Assembly: GCA_030620515.1 (NCBI GenBank)
Contig: JAUXEM010000014.1
Span: 1 to 35,564 of the forward strand
Length of the DNA: 35,564 nucleotides
Direction: 5' to 3'
Source of the DNA: Salinivirgaceae bacterium
Lineage (GTDB): Bacteria; Bacteroidota; Bacteroidia; Bacteroidales; SZUA-534
The translations under genes and the position numbers were made by a program. Position 1 is the first letter of the stretch. Every line of letters begins with the position of its first letter. Of this stretch, positions 1-7,894 are shown piece by piece. The notes beneath the pieces are model-generated. The model made no database searches, was not told where the DNA came from, and saw only the letters and a program-made list of their open reading frames with translations.

Positions 1-284
1 ATATTAAAACACTAGAACAAAAAATTGATAAAATGGATAAAACCCTTCCTCAATTAACTTATTTTATTTTGCCAGGTGGGCATACCACCGTTTCGTTTTG
101 TCATATTGCTCGTACTGTTTGCCGACGATGCGAACGCCTTTCTATCAGGGTAAATGAAGAAGAAGGGAATTGTGATTTCGTTGTTAAATACTTAAACAGA
201 TTGAGTGATTTTTTCTTTGTTTTTGGGCGTAAATTAAATAAAGATTTAAATGTTGAAGAAATTACTTGGATTCCGAGCAAATAA
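1..284 (+). CDS. ATP:cob(I)alamin adenosyltransferase, PduO type (C-terminal part)
   Basis: This is the 3' end of a gene that begins before the window; the frame stays open back to base 3. The family transfers the adenosyl group of ATP to cob(I)alamin to make coenzyme B12. The visible part holds the family's C-terminal signature: LPQLTYFILPGG, then a run matching the usual ARxxxRRxER helix (here ARTVCRRCER), then YLNRLSDFFFVFGR, which corresponds to the conserved YLNRLSDxLF segment. The ATP-binding N-terminus is outside the window. An ATG at 33 is internal and should not be taken as the start. A DUF2795 gene follows after 62 bases on the same strand. I am confident of the family, but whether the protein is complete cannot be judged. 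Confidence 0.9.
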   Translation, partial: IKTLEQKIDKMDKTLPQLTYFILPGGHTTVSFCHIARTVCRRCERLSIRVNEEEGNCDFVVKYLNRLSDFFFVFGRKLNKDLNVEEITWIPSK

Positions 285-346
285 TTAGATTTTTTTTATA
301 ATATTTGCAAAATTTTAAAATTGATCGTTAAACAAAACTTACACAT

Positions 347-568
347 ATGTATTGGACCCTCGAATTAGCTTCAAAACTTGAAGATGCTCCATGGCCAGCA
401 TCCAAAGAAGAATTAATTGACTTTGGTATTCGCTCAGGTGCACCTCTTGAGGTTATTGAAAATTTACAGGAAATTGAAGACGAAGGTGAAATTTACGAAA
501 GCATTGATGACATTTGGCCTGATTATCCTAGTAAGGACGACTTCTTTTTTAATGAAGAAGAATATTAG
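347..568 (+). CDS. DUF2795 family small acidic protein
   Basis: A 73-residue, very acidic protein that resembles the DUF2795 proteins common in Bacteroidota, whose function is not known. It starts MYWTLELASKLEDAPWPAS and contains an AxxEELIDxxxRxGAPxEVIENL stretch, followed by an acidic tail rich in D, E and F. There is no signal peptide or membrane segment, so it should be cytoplasmic. No Shine-Dalgarno sequence precedes the ATG, as usual in this phylum. It may be co-transcribed with the adenosyltransferase gene 62 bases upstream, and a terminator hairpin follows 24 bases after the stop. The family call rests on remembered sequence similarity; no function is inferred. Confidence 0.75.
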   Translation: MYWTLELASKLEDAPWPASKEELIDFGIRSGAPLEVIENLQEIEDEGEIYESIDDIWPDYPSKDDFFFNEEEY

Positions 569-591
569 AACCATTTAAAAGTATAGTAAGG

Positions 592-622
592 GCTGTTAAT
601 TTTAGATTGGCAGCTTTTTTTT
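592..622 (+). terminator. Rho-independent terminator after the DUF2795 gene
   Basis: GCTGTTAA (592-599) pairs with TTGGCAGC (607-614) over 8 bp, two of them G-U, around a 7-base loop. Eight T residues follow directly (615-622). It lies 24 bases after the preceding stop on the same strand. Confidence 0.7.
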
Positions 623-720
623 ATTCAAAAGCTTCTGTTAATAAATTCAGAACTCCTTAGTCAATTACTCATTACAAGCAACTTAAGCAAGTTTGTTCAT
701 AAAAAGGAATTGTCGTTTTT

Positions 721-779
721 AGTAGGCTGCCCACAGTTTCCAGTCAGTTCTGTCAACTTGAGACTGTGGGCTGCCTACT
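721..779. repeat. Large imperfect palindrome in the spacer between DUF2795 and ostA-like genes
   Basis: GTAGGCTGCCCACAGT (722-737) is the reverse complement of ACTGTGGGCTGCCTAC (763-778) except at one position, and bases 721 and 779 also pair, giving a stem of about 17 bp around a 25-base loop. TTTTTA follows on the + strand, so it could terminate + strand transcription, but the upstream gene already has its own terminator. The right arm resembles a stretch at 31613-31629 (14 of 17 identical), which suggests a dispersed element. The rest of 623-863 shows nothing I can name. Confidence 0.65.
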
Positions 780-863
780 TTTTATTTACAGGTATGTAAT
801 AATATTTGCGGCGGTCAAGCTTACGAGTAGTCCAGATATCTAAAATTACTTCTATCAGTTTTA

Positions 864-2414
864 TTACTCCCAAATAAAAATATCTTCTGGTTTTTTGGGG
901 CGTTGGTCATCTAACCAAATAAATTCTTTCATAACCATTTCCTTAGGTCGTAAATCACCTATAGGATACATTGTTGATTTAGGTTGGTTTCTGTAAATAA
1001 TACGCTGCACTTCATTGTCACGCATATAAATGGAAACATTGACACTATTTGCTTTATTAATGCCTATTATTTCGCCATCGTCAGTTGGAAAATAAATGGT
1101 TTCGCTTTTTTTCACAACATCAATTTTATACAAATCATTGTTTCTAAAATAGCCTGTAATCTCTTTTCCTTTAATCTGATTAAAATGAGAAGAATCTTGC
1201 ATTGCAATTATTAATCCGGTTTCGTATAATTTAAAGCGCTCCAAAACTTCGTCTACAATATACCCTTCAATAAAAGCAGCTGTTATTTGACTCGATTCTG
1301 CCCACAAAACAGGGGAACCATAAAATTCTATAATAGAATCGGCCATGGAAAAATATAGTGAGTCGGTCTTAGCCTGAAAATTCGATTTAAATATTTTTAC
1401 ATGATGAAAGGCTGTGAATGATCTGAAAGTTCCAATAGAATCGGTTTGTAACGAATCTATCTCAAGTTTAACGGTATCAACTACAGATAAAATAGTATCG
1501 CCATGCAAAAACAAGGTATCGCCTTGCAATACACTTTGCACCATAGCACTATCCGTAACAAAAATGCTTTCCATTTGCTTTCTAACCTCCATATAATTAC
1601 CAGTAATCACAAATTGCTCTACAGAATCGGTAGCTATGACATTTGAGTATGCAATACCAAATTCTATTGTTCTATCCATAAAAAGGCTATCGGCCTCAAT
1701 ACTTTGAGTAGGATTAGTATATAAAGCATTTTGTTTAAATAGTGCTTTATTGTTATTAGTATTATACCATCCGTATTCGGCATACATATTATTGGAATCG
1801 TTAACCATATTAGTTGGACCAAAGAAGTATGCCGTTTTGTTAATTGTATTATATTTTAAAGTATCTGTAAATAATTTATATTCATCTTTATTGTGATTAA
1901 TAACAACATCATCTTTAAAATATATAGCATTTCTATGATGATAATAATGACCTTTAACGCTTGTTAATGTAGTAGCGCTATCTACAATTTCGGCACCATA
2001 TAAATAATAGCCAATATCATTATTTATATCATAGTCTAACGAATCGGTATATAATACAACTTGCATATCACGTAATACAACATTCTTGCGAAAGTAAGCC
2101 ATTTTTCTATTTCCATGATGCCTTAAAAAATCACTTTTAACATCAACCTCAGAGCTACCTATTTTATATAAATGCACATTACTAAAAGCATCGAACATAT
2201 TTTTATCCGAATAAAAATATGCGCTATCGCATAGCATGATAGTACTGTCTTGTTTAAACTTAACGTTTCCAATTAACCTTCGTGCTCCTCCTTTAATATT
2301 CTTATCTGATTTTATATACTTGGCACTAAGTAGCTCAATTTGAGACTGTTTTTGAGCAAAAGCAACATTCCCAAAAAAGAAAATACATAATATGATAATA
2401 GTTGTAAAACGCAT
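864..2414 (-). CDS. OstA/LptA-like periplasmic protein
   Basis: A 516-residue exported protein of the OstA-like type found in Bacteroidota. OstA/LptA-family domains form beta-jellyroll structures that carry lipopolysaccharide from the inner to the outer membrane. From the chosen ATG the protein has a signal peptide (residues 1-21, ending in AFA before Gln). A long series of repeats of the form 'DSxxYxxxxxxxxxxGNVxLxD' follows, as in OstA-type beta repeats. The frame stays open upstream to 2573, but that extension would bury the signal peptide inside the chain, so I start at 2414. It is the last gene of the guaB/PPIase run and lies 183 bases after the MoxR gene. A role in LPS transport is inferred from the fold family; a full LptD-type barrel is not apparent. 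Confidence 0.8.
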   Translation of the reverse strand: MRFTTIIILCIFFFGNVAFAQKQSQIELLSAKYIKSDKNIKGGARRLIGNVKFKQDSTIMLCDSAYFYSDKNMFDAFSNVHLYKIGSSEVDVKSDFLRHHGNRKMAYFRKNVVLRDMQVVLYTDSLDYDINNDIGYYLYGAEIVDSATTLTSVKGHYYHHRNAIYFKDDVVINHNKDEYKLFTDTLKYNTINKTAYFFGPTNMVNDSNNMYAEYGWYNTNNNKALFKQNALYTNPTQSIEADSLFMDRTIEFGIAYSNVIATDSVEQFVITGNYMEVRKQMESIFVTDSAMVQSVLQGDTLFLHGDTILSVVDTVKLEIDSLQTDSIGTFRSFTAFHHVKIFKSNFQAKTDSLYFSMADSIIEFYGSPVLWAESSQITAAFIEGYIVDEVLERFKLYETGLIIAMQDSSHFNQIKGKEITGYFRNNDLYKIDVVKKSETIYFPTDDGEIIGINKANSVNVSIYMRDNEVQRIIYRNQPKSTMYPIGDLRPKEMVMKEFIWLDDQRPKKPEDIFIWE

Positions 2415-2597
2415 AAATCGAATAATAAATACACATTGGTTATTTTTGAAGCTTATATTGCTAAATAAATTGATATTTTTTTGCATATCGCTGATTATAA
2501 ATATATTGTGAGCTATCAGACCAGTATGTAACCATCTCACTCTAAGCAATACTCTTCTTATCTCACTATTCACGTCTATTAATCTAACAATCTTATA

Positions 2598-3575
2598 TTA
2601 CTTTAAGCTTTTAATTAGTTCATTAATAATGTATTCAACAGATATATTTTCTGCCTCCGCTTTATAGTTTCTAACTATTCTATGACGAAGAATTGGAAGA
2701 GCAACTGCATTAACATCTTCAATATCGGGTGAATATTTACCGTTAATTGCGGCATGTGCTTTTGCACCAATTATTAAAAACTGCGAAGCTCGTGGACCTG
2801 CTCCCCAATTAATAAATTTATTTGTTATTTCATGCGCATCAGGTGTATTTGGTCGAGTTATGGTAGCCAATGTTACAGCATACCTTAAAACATTATCATT
2901 AACAGGTATCTTCCTTACTAGCTGCTGAAAAAACACAATTTCATCGCCACTAAGTACTTTGTTAACCTTTTTTATAGTGTTTGATGTAGTTTCCTCAACA
3001 ATTCTTATTTCGTCTTCTAATTTAGGATACTCAAGCCAAACATTGAACATAAAACGATCTAGTTGAGCCTCTGGCAATGGGTAAGTCCCCTCTTGTTCGA
3101 TTGGATTCTGCGTAGCCAAAACAAAAAATGGTTCATCTAATTTATAATTATTACCGGCTGCTGTAACCGATTTTTCTTGCATTGCCTCAAGCAAGGCCGA
3201 TTGTGTTTTTGGTGGTGTTCTATTTATTTCATCGGCTAATATAATATTGGCAAACAAAGGTCCTTTTATAAATTTAAATTCACGCTTATCGTTTAATATC
3301 TCAGCACCAATAATGTCTGAAGGCATTAAGTCAGGTGTAAATTGAATACGTTTATAATTCAATCCTAAAGCATCGGCAATAGTATTTACCAACAATGTTT
3401 TAGCTAAGCCTGGCACACCAATAAGTAGGCAATGACCACCACTAAAAATTGAGATTAAAGTATCTCTAACAATCTCATCTTGCCCTATTATAATTTTTTG
3501 AATCTCACTAAGCAGTTTGTTGTAAGCTAACTTTAAAGCATCAACAGCTTCAACATCGTTTTTAAATTGGGTCAT
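2598..3575 (-). CDS. MoxR family AAA+ ATPase
   Basis: A 325-residue AAA+ ATPase of the MoxR family; these act as chaperone-like ATPases, often in metal or cofactor insertion and envelope stress. Walker A is GVPGLAKT (residues 53-60), Walker B is IILADE (111-116), the sensor-1 region is LATQNP (153-158), and the C-terminal lid domain is present. Length is normal. The longest frame begins at a TTG at 3593, which would overlap the upstream PPIase gene by 16 bases. The in-frame ATG at 3575 lies 2 bases after that gene's stop and is preferred. MoxR genes in this phylum usually sit beside DUF58 and von Willebrand-domain (Bat) genes. None is present here; the gene sits among outer-membrane folding and LPS-transport factors instead. 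Confidence 0.92.
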   Translation of the reverse strand: MTQFKNDVEAVDALKLAYNKLLSEIQKIIIGQDEIVRDTLISIFSGGHCLLIGVPGLAKTLLVNTIADALGLNYKRIQFTPDLMPSDIIGAEILNDKREFKFIKGPLFANIILADEINRTPPKTQSALLEAMQEKSVTAAGNNYKLDEPFFVLATQNPIEQEGTYPLPEAQLDRFMFNVWLEYPKLEDEIRIVEETTSNTIKKVNKVLSGDEIVFFQQLVRKIPVNDNVLRYAVTLATITRPNTPDAHEITNKFINWGAGPRASQFLIIGAKAHAAINGKYSPDIEDVNAVALPILRHRIVRNYKAEAENISVEYIINELIKSLK

Positions 3576-3577
3576 AT

Positions 3578-4930
3578 TTATTTTATTTTCCAAATATCGT
3601 TTTTGAATGTACAGTTTTTGTATTCCTCATCAACTTTAACATAAGTGCCTTTTACTTTCTTGCTTACCCATTCCTTCATGAATTCATCTTTCTTTTTACC
3701 TAAAGCCATGTCTTGAATTTTCTGATAATCATGTTCAAGGTTTGCACTATGAGGTTCAGTTTTAGTTTTTAAAAGAATTATTTGGTAAATTGAATTTCCA
3801 TTTTGGTCTTCACTTTCAAAAGGCTTTGATATTTCGCCTACTTTTAAACCTTTTACTGCATTTGCTACTTTAGGCTCAATATGACTAGCTTCCCATCTTG
3901 AATTTCCTGTCATAGGGTTTACAATTACACCACCATTTAAACGAGTATCTTCACTATCAGAATATTTCCAACAAGCCTGTTTAAAAGTAATTTCCTCATC
4001 ATTTATCGATATTCTTATAGAGTCTAGTTTCTGACTTGATTTTGTTTTCTCAGTATGGCTTACTCTAGGCTTTAAAAGAATATGTCTACAATTTAAACGT
4101 TGTCCTTTCTTTTCAATTACTTGAATAATATGGTAACCAAAATCTGTTTTAACAATTTTTGAAACCTGTCCTGGATCAAGATTAAATGCTATGGCAGAAA
4201 ACTCAGGTACTAAATCGTTACGACTCATAAAACCAAGTTCACCGCCTTTTACAGCTGAGCCTGGATCTTCAGAATATAGTACCGCTAGAGTAGCAAGACT
4301 CTCTCCTTTATCTACTCTATCTTTGAATTCGCGCAACCTATCCTTTATTCTTAAAACCTCTGTTTCCTCTATTTTTGGATTAATAACTATTTGCTCTAAT
4401 TCAAATTCTGTATTTACTATAGGCAAGCTATCAATTGGTATGCTTTTATAAAATGATTTAACCTCGTGTGGTGTTACGCTTAAATCTGCTGTAACTTGCT
4501 GTTGCAAGCGCTGACTTAATAATTGATCTTTAATAACTTCACGAAACTCAACTTTAATTTCGTACATTGATTTTCCGTAAAATTCCTCCAATTTTTCCTC
4601 ACTACCAATTTGGTTAATGAACATATTCAAGCGACGATCTAATTCAGAATTAATTTCTGCATCAGATACCTCAACACTATCAAGTCTAGCTTGATTTACT
4701 AATAATTTAGAATAAAGTATTTCTTCAAATACTTCACATTTTAAATCACCAGAAGTGTAATACCCTTGCGAACGTAGCTGCAATGATTGATTTTCAATAT
4801 CACTCATTAACACAATTTCTTTTCCCACTACAGCAACAACCTGATCAAGAATTTTCTTTTCTTGTGCGAAAGAACTACTTAAAAATAAGGATTGAAAAAG
4901 GACGAATACAATTAAAATATTTTTGCACAT
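3578..4930 (-). CDS. SurA-like periplasmic peptidyl-prolyl isomerase
   Basis: A 450-residue exported folding factor of the SurA/PpiC class, expected to escort outer-membrane proteins through the periplasm. A signal peptide covers residues 1-22 (ending SSSFA). An N-terminal SurA-like chaperone region follows (about 28-160, containing VVAVVGKEIVLMSDI). A parvulin domain lies at about 175-273 (GGELGFM, then DFGYHIIQV). A second, more diverged parvulin-like domain starts at RHILLKP (282) and runs to about 390; it lacks a clear FGYH motif. The ATG is preceded by no Shine-Dalgarno sequence. The gene follows the SurA-like lipoprotein gene by 15 bases and precedes moxR by 2, so co-transcription is very likely. 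I avoid the symbol surA because several related genes sit side by side. Confidence 0.9.
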   Translation of the reverse strand: MCKNILIVFVLFQSLFLSSSFAQEKKILDQVVAVVGKEIVLMSDIENQSLQLRSQGYYTSGDLKCEVFEEILYSKLLVNQARLDSVEVSDAEINSELDRRLNMFINQIGSEEKLEEFYGKSMYEIKVEFREVIKDQLLSQRLQQQVTADLSVTPHEVKSFYKSIPIDSLPIVNTEFELEQIVINPKIEETEVLRIKDRLREFKDRVDKGESLATLAVLYSEDPGSAVKGGELGFMSRNDLVPEFSAIAFNLDPGQVSKIVKTDFGYHIIQVIEKKGQRLNCRHILLKPRVSHTEKTKSSQKLDSIRISINDEEITFKQACWKYSDSEDTRLNGGVIVNPMTGNSRWEASHIEPKVANAVKGLKVGEISKPFESEDQNGNSIYQIILLKTKTEPHSANLEHDYQKIQDMALGKKKDEFMKEWVSKKVKGTYVKVDEEYKNCTFKNDIWKIK

Positions 4931-4945
4931 AAAATTTTCTGTTTA

Positions 4946-5806
4946 TTAATTGGCATATATAGTAAATCTCTTTTGATTAACGGCATCTCGGTAGATATTA
5001 TTTTCGAGATCGTTAATGAATTTCATTTTTCTGCGATTTAATATTATGTTTCTTATTTGAGGTTTAACAAAATCTATAGGTGTAGTATCGTAGGATAACT
5101 TATAGTCAATAATACCAACATAATATCGATATAACGAATCCTGAGATTCGAAGAATCTATTATACTTTAAAAAAGCTTCCTGATCATTTACCTTGCGAGG
5201 AATAAATCTTAATAAGTCGCTAAAGGAAATCCAATTTTCTCCCATGTCAAAATTTCTTGCATGTTGGTAGCAATAATCTTCCAAACTTATTAAATCTTCT
5301 TCTCTATTGGAACGAATCCATTGTCGTACATTATACGAATTGTGCAAAGCTTTTGGCAACTTAACAAAAACAGCCTTAACAACTGAGCTATCAAGCTTGA
5401 AATTACCAGCATTATCTGCATAATAATCTTCAATATTTTCTTCGGTAATTATAGTATCTAATTTTTGCTGAACAAGCATTTGTTGATATTGAAAAACCAT
5501 TAATGATGTTTTGTAGTTATCAATCATTAATTCAATTTCATTCAATGTGTGATTATCAAGATTTAACTCGGCTTTTTCTAATAGCAAGTTATTTTTTACC
5601 CATTTTTCAATATAGTTCTGAACAAACGAAATGCTATCAATCTCATTCATACCCCTTGGTGTTGCCATTACTAACTGAGAATATAACAATTCATTACCCG
5701 CAGCCACAGCAATTACTTTATTGGTTGTTTTTCTATTAAAAAGCTCGTTGCAAGAGCTCAAAACAGCTAATAAAATCACCACACTTAACAATATATTTTT
5801 ATTCAC
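4946..5806 (-). CDS. SurA-N-like lipoprotein without a parvulin domain
   Basis: A 286-residue lipoprotein. The signal sequence ends in LSSC, with lipidated Cys19. The mature part looks like the N-terminal substrate-binding region of SurA-type folding factors: an AVAAGNELLYSQL start, then helices such as SFVQNYIEKWVKNNLLLEKA. I find no GGDLG or FGYH parvulin motifs, so it probably has no isomerase activity. The start codon is GTG; no upstream in-frame ATG is available, and the signal sequence begins directly at it. It lies between two genuine parvulin genes on the same strand. A role as a membrane-anchored holdase in outer-membrane protein assembly is inferred from this context only. Confidence 0.75.
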   Translation of the reverse strand: MNKNILLSVVILLAVLSSCNELFNRKTTNKVIAVAAGNELLYSQLVMATPRGMNEIDSISFVQNYIEKWVKNNLLLEKAELNLDNHTLNEIELMIDNYKTSLMVFQYQQMLVQQKLDTIITEENIEDYYADNAGNFKLDSSVVKAVFVKLPKALHNSYNVRQWIRSNREEDLISLEDYCYQHARNFDMGENWISFSDLLRFIPRKVNDQEAFLKYNRFFESQDSLYRYYVGIIDYKLSYDTTPIDFVKPQIRNIILNRRKMKFINDLENNIYRDAVNQKRFTIYAN

Positions 5807-5846
5807 AAGAATACTTTTTTCAATTAATAAATGGGTCTTAAAATAG

Positions 5847-5873
5847 AATCAGCCAGATTAATTCTGGCTGATT
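5847..5873 (-). terminator. Hairpin between two PPIase-operon genes (partial terminator or attenuator)
   Basis: AATCAGCCAGA (5847-5857) and TCTGGCTGATT (5863-5873) form a perfect 11-bp stem with a 5-base loop, 5 bases after the stop of the two-parvulin PPIase gene. On the - strand it is followed only by a broken T-run (CTATTTT), so it may be a leaky terminator or mRNA-stabilising hairpin rather than a full stop. Confidence 0.6.
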
Positions 5874-5878
5874 TAAAG

Positions 5879-7855
5879 CTATTTAATCATTTTATTAAAA
5901 ACTTCCTTATTAATATGTACTTTATATTTCTCTTTTAATTCTATAATCCACACTTCTTCCAAGTAAGTCTGATAATCGGCAGTAATTAATCCACGTGCTT
6001 CGTTCAACAGTTTTGGTTCAGGGTTTATTTGTCCATTTACGTAAACAATAAATACTTCATTTTCTTTTACAACCTGAGCTTTAATGCCGGTTTCCCATCC
6101 TAAGCTATCAATTATTTCATTATCTCCCTTACTGAATTTTTGCTTTACAACACTCATTTGAAACATAGTATCTTTAGAAACAATTTTCGTCTCAAATTTA
6201 GCAGCAACAGCAACATAATCAGTATTTTTATTTCCTACTTTTGTAGCCAATTTAGAAACAGAACCTGCATGTTCTACATTATTCAATGTGTAAATTGTAG
6301 CCTCCACTCTATCGCCCCACATATATTTATCTTTCTTCTGTTTATGGAAAGCCTCTAAACCAACAGTATCTTTCACTGCTTTTGACCAAACCATTTCATC
6401 AGATAAATTAAACAGTAATATTCCATCATGGTATTCCTTCAATAGGTGTTTAAATTCGGGGTATTTTTCTTCTAAACGAGATTGCTCATAAGAAATTATC
6501 ATTTTTTCAACATAACGATCGTACTCTTTATTTACCACAACAACAATAGGATCATTAACTCTACGTAAGCCATCGTTACTAATATAATCCGTAAAATCTT
6601 TCTGTGTGTATTTCACTGTATCTGAAAGAGTAAATAAAACATCATTTAATCCCTTGGCCTCTTTTCCACACCATCCTCCATCATAAATTGTCGAATCAAT
6701 TAATGTATAAAAAGGCTCAAAAGCTTTCTTATTTTCAGTAAAATCATACTCTTTTTTCAATCTCGCTAAAAGCATTTTTCTTCCTTTTTGAGCTCTAATA
6801 TCTTTAGACACTTTGCTTTTTAAAGTAGATTCCAACTCTTCGAATGAACCTAAAGGTTTCCTATCCATTAGTTTTATAATATGCCATCCGTAAGATGTTT
6901 GAATTGGCTTTGATAAACCACCAATTCCTTCAATTGCAAAAGCAGCTTTTTCAAACTCAGGTATCATTCTACCTGTCCCAAAATAAGGCAACTCGCCACC
7001 TTTTGTACTTGTTCCACGGTCGTCAGAATATTTTGCTACCATTTTAACAAAATTTTCACCAGCAATTATTGAATCGTAAATCTGAAAAATCTTAGTTTTT
7101 TCTTCTAATATTTTTTCTTTTGAGCTTTCTTTAGGTGTTGCACGCATAAGGTGGGCAACTTTAACCTGACCAGCATCTTCTTTCTTATCTACTACTTTAA
7201 GTATATGGTATCCAAATTTTGTTCGAATTATATCCGAAATTTTTCCAACCTCTGTGGTATAGGCTGCGGTTTCAAATTCATACACCATTGAAAAAGCTGT
7301 AAAATAACCTAAATCACCGCCGTTTTGCGCTGCAGAAGGGTCTTCAGAATTTTCTTTTGCTAAAGCATTAAAATTCGCATTTTTCTGTATTGCTTTACTT
7401 CTTATGGTTTTAATTTTATTATAGGCTTTTAAAGTATCAGCTGGTAATGCATTGTCTGCACAACGAATTAGAATATGACTAGCTCTAACGTTCCACTTCA
7501 TTCTGTCATAAGCCTCTTGCATTAACAAGCCATCAGCAGATGGGTCTGATAAGTAAGGTTTCTCCAACTGTTGCTTGTATCCTTTTAATTCTGTTTTGAA
7601 GCTTTTCAAAGTATCAAGACCTAAAGCCTCTGCTTCAATTACTTTGAGTTTAAAGTTTACAAACAAATTCATATACTCATCAATAGAAGCTTTGTCAAAA
7701 GATGGTTCTTGATTGTTTTTAGAATAAATTCTCTCGAATTCTGATTGTGTTATTGGTTTGTCATCAATAGTTAGTAATACTGTGCTTTCGTTATTTTGAG
7801 CAACAATAATTGTTGCAAATAACGTAACCAATAAAAATGAAATTAATTTTCGCAT
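5879..7855 (-). CDS. Periplasmic peptidyl-prolyl isomerase with two parvulin domains
   Basis: A 658-residue exported PPIase. A signal peptide covers about residues 1-19 (ending IVA). A SurA/PpiD-like N-terminal helical region follows (LTIDDKPITQSEFERIY). Parvulin domain 1 spans about 124-222 (RASHILIRC, GGDLGYF, FGYHILKV). Parvulin domain 2 spans about 232-331 (VAHLMRATPKE, GGELPYFGTG, YGWHIIKL). A long C-terminal region of about 320 residues has no motif I recognise. Both parvulin domains keep the recognisable core, so activity is plausible. The gene follows guaB by 39 bases and begins the block of three SurA-like genes. It probably acts in folding outer-membrane proteins and secreted proteins in the periplasm. 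Confidence 0.9.
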   Translation of the reverse strand: MRKLISFLLVTLFATIIVAQNNESTVLLTIDDKPITQSEFERIYSKNNQEPSFDKASIDEYMNLFVNFKLKVIEAEALGLDTLKSFKTELKGYKQQLEKPYLSDPSADGLLMQEAYDRMKWNVRASHILIRCADNALPADTLKAYNKIKTIRSKAIQKNANFNALAKENSEDPSAAQNGGDLGYFTAFSMVYEFETAAYTTEVGKISDIIRTKFGYHILKVVDKKEDAGQVKVAHLMRATPKESSKEKILEEKTKIFQIYDSIIAGENFVKMVAKYSDDRGTSTKGGELPYFGTGRMIPEFEKAAFAIEGIGGLSKPIQTSYGWHIIKLMDRKPLGSFEELESTLKSKVSKDIRAQKGRKMLLARLKKEYDFTENKKAFEPFYTLIDSTIYDGGWCGKEAKGLNDVLFTLSDTVKYTQKDFTDYISNDGLRRVNDPIVVVVNKEYDRYVEKMIISYEQSRLEEKYPEFKHLLKEYHDGILLFNLSDEMVWSKAVKDTVGLEAFHKQKKDKYMWGDRVEATIYTLNNVEHAGSVSKLATKVGNKNTDYVAVAAKFETKIVSKDTMFQMSVVKQKFSKGDNEIIDSLGWETGIKAQVVKENEVFIVYVNGQINPEPKLLNEARGLITADYQTYLEEVWIIELKEKYKVHINKEVFNKMIK

Positions 7856-7894
7856 AACTGTAAGCTAATTTTATTTTGTGTTAGATTATTTATT

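Noticed and set aside
2415-2573. N-terminal extension of the OstA-like protein
   Set aside because: It would put a classic signal peptide at residue 54 of the chain, so the ATG at 2414 is used.
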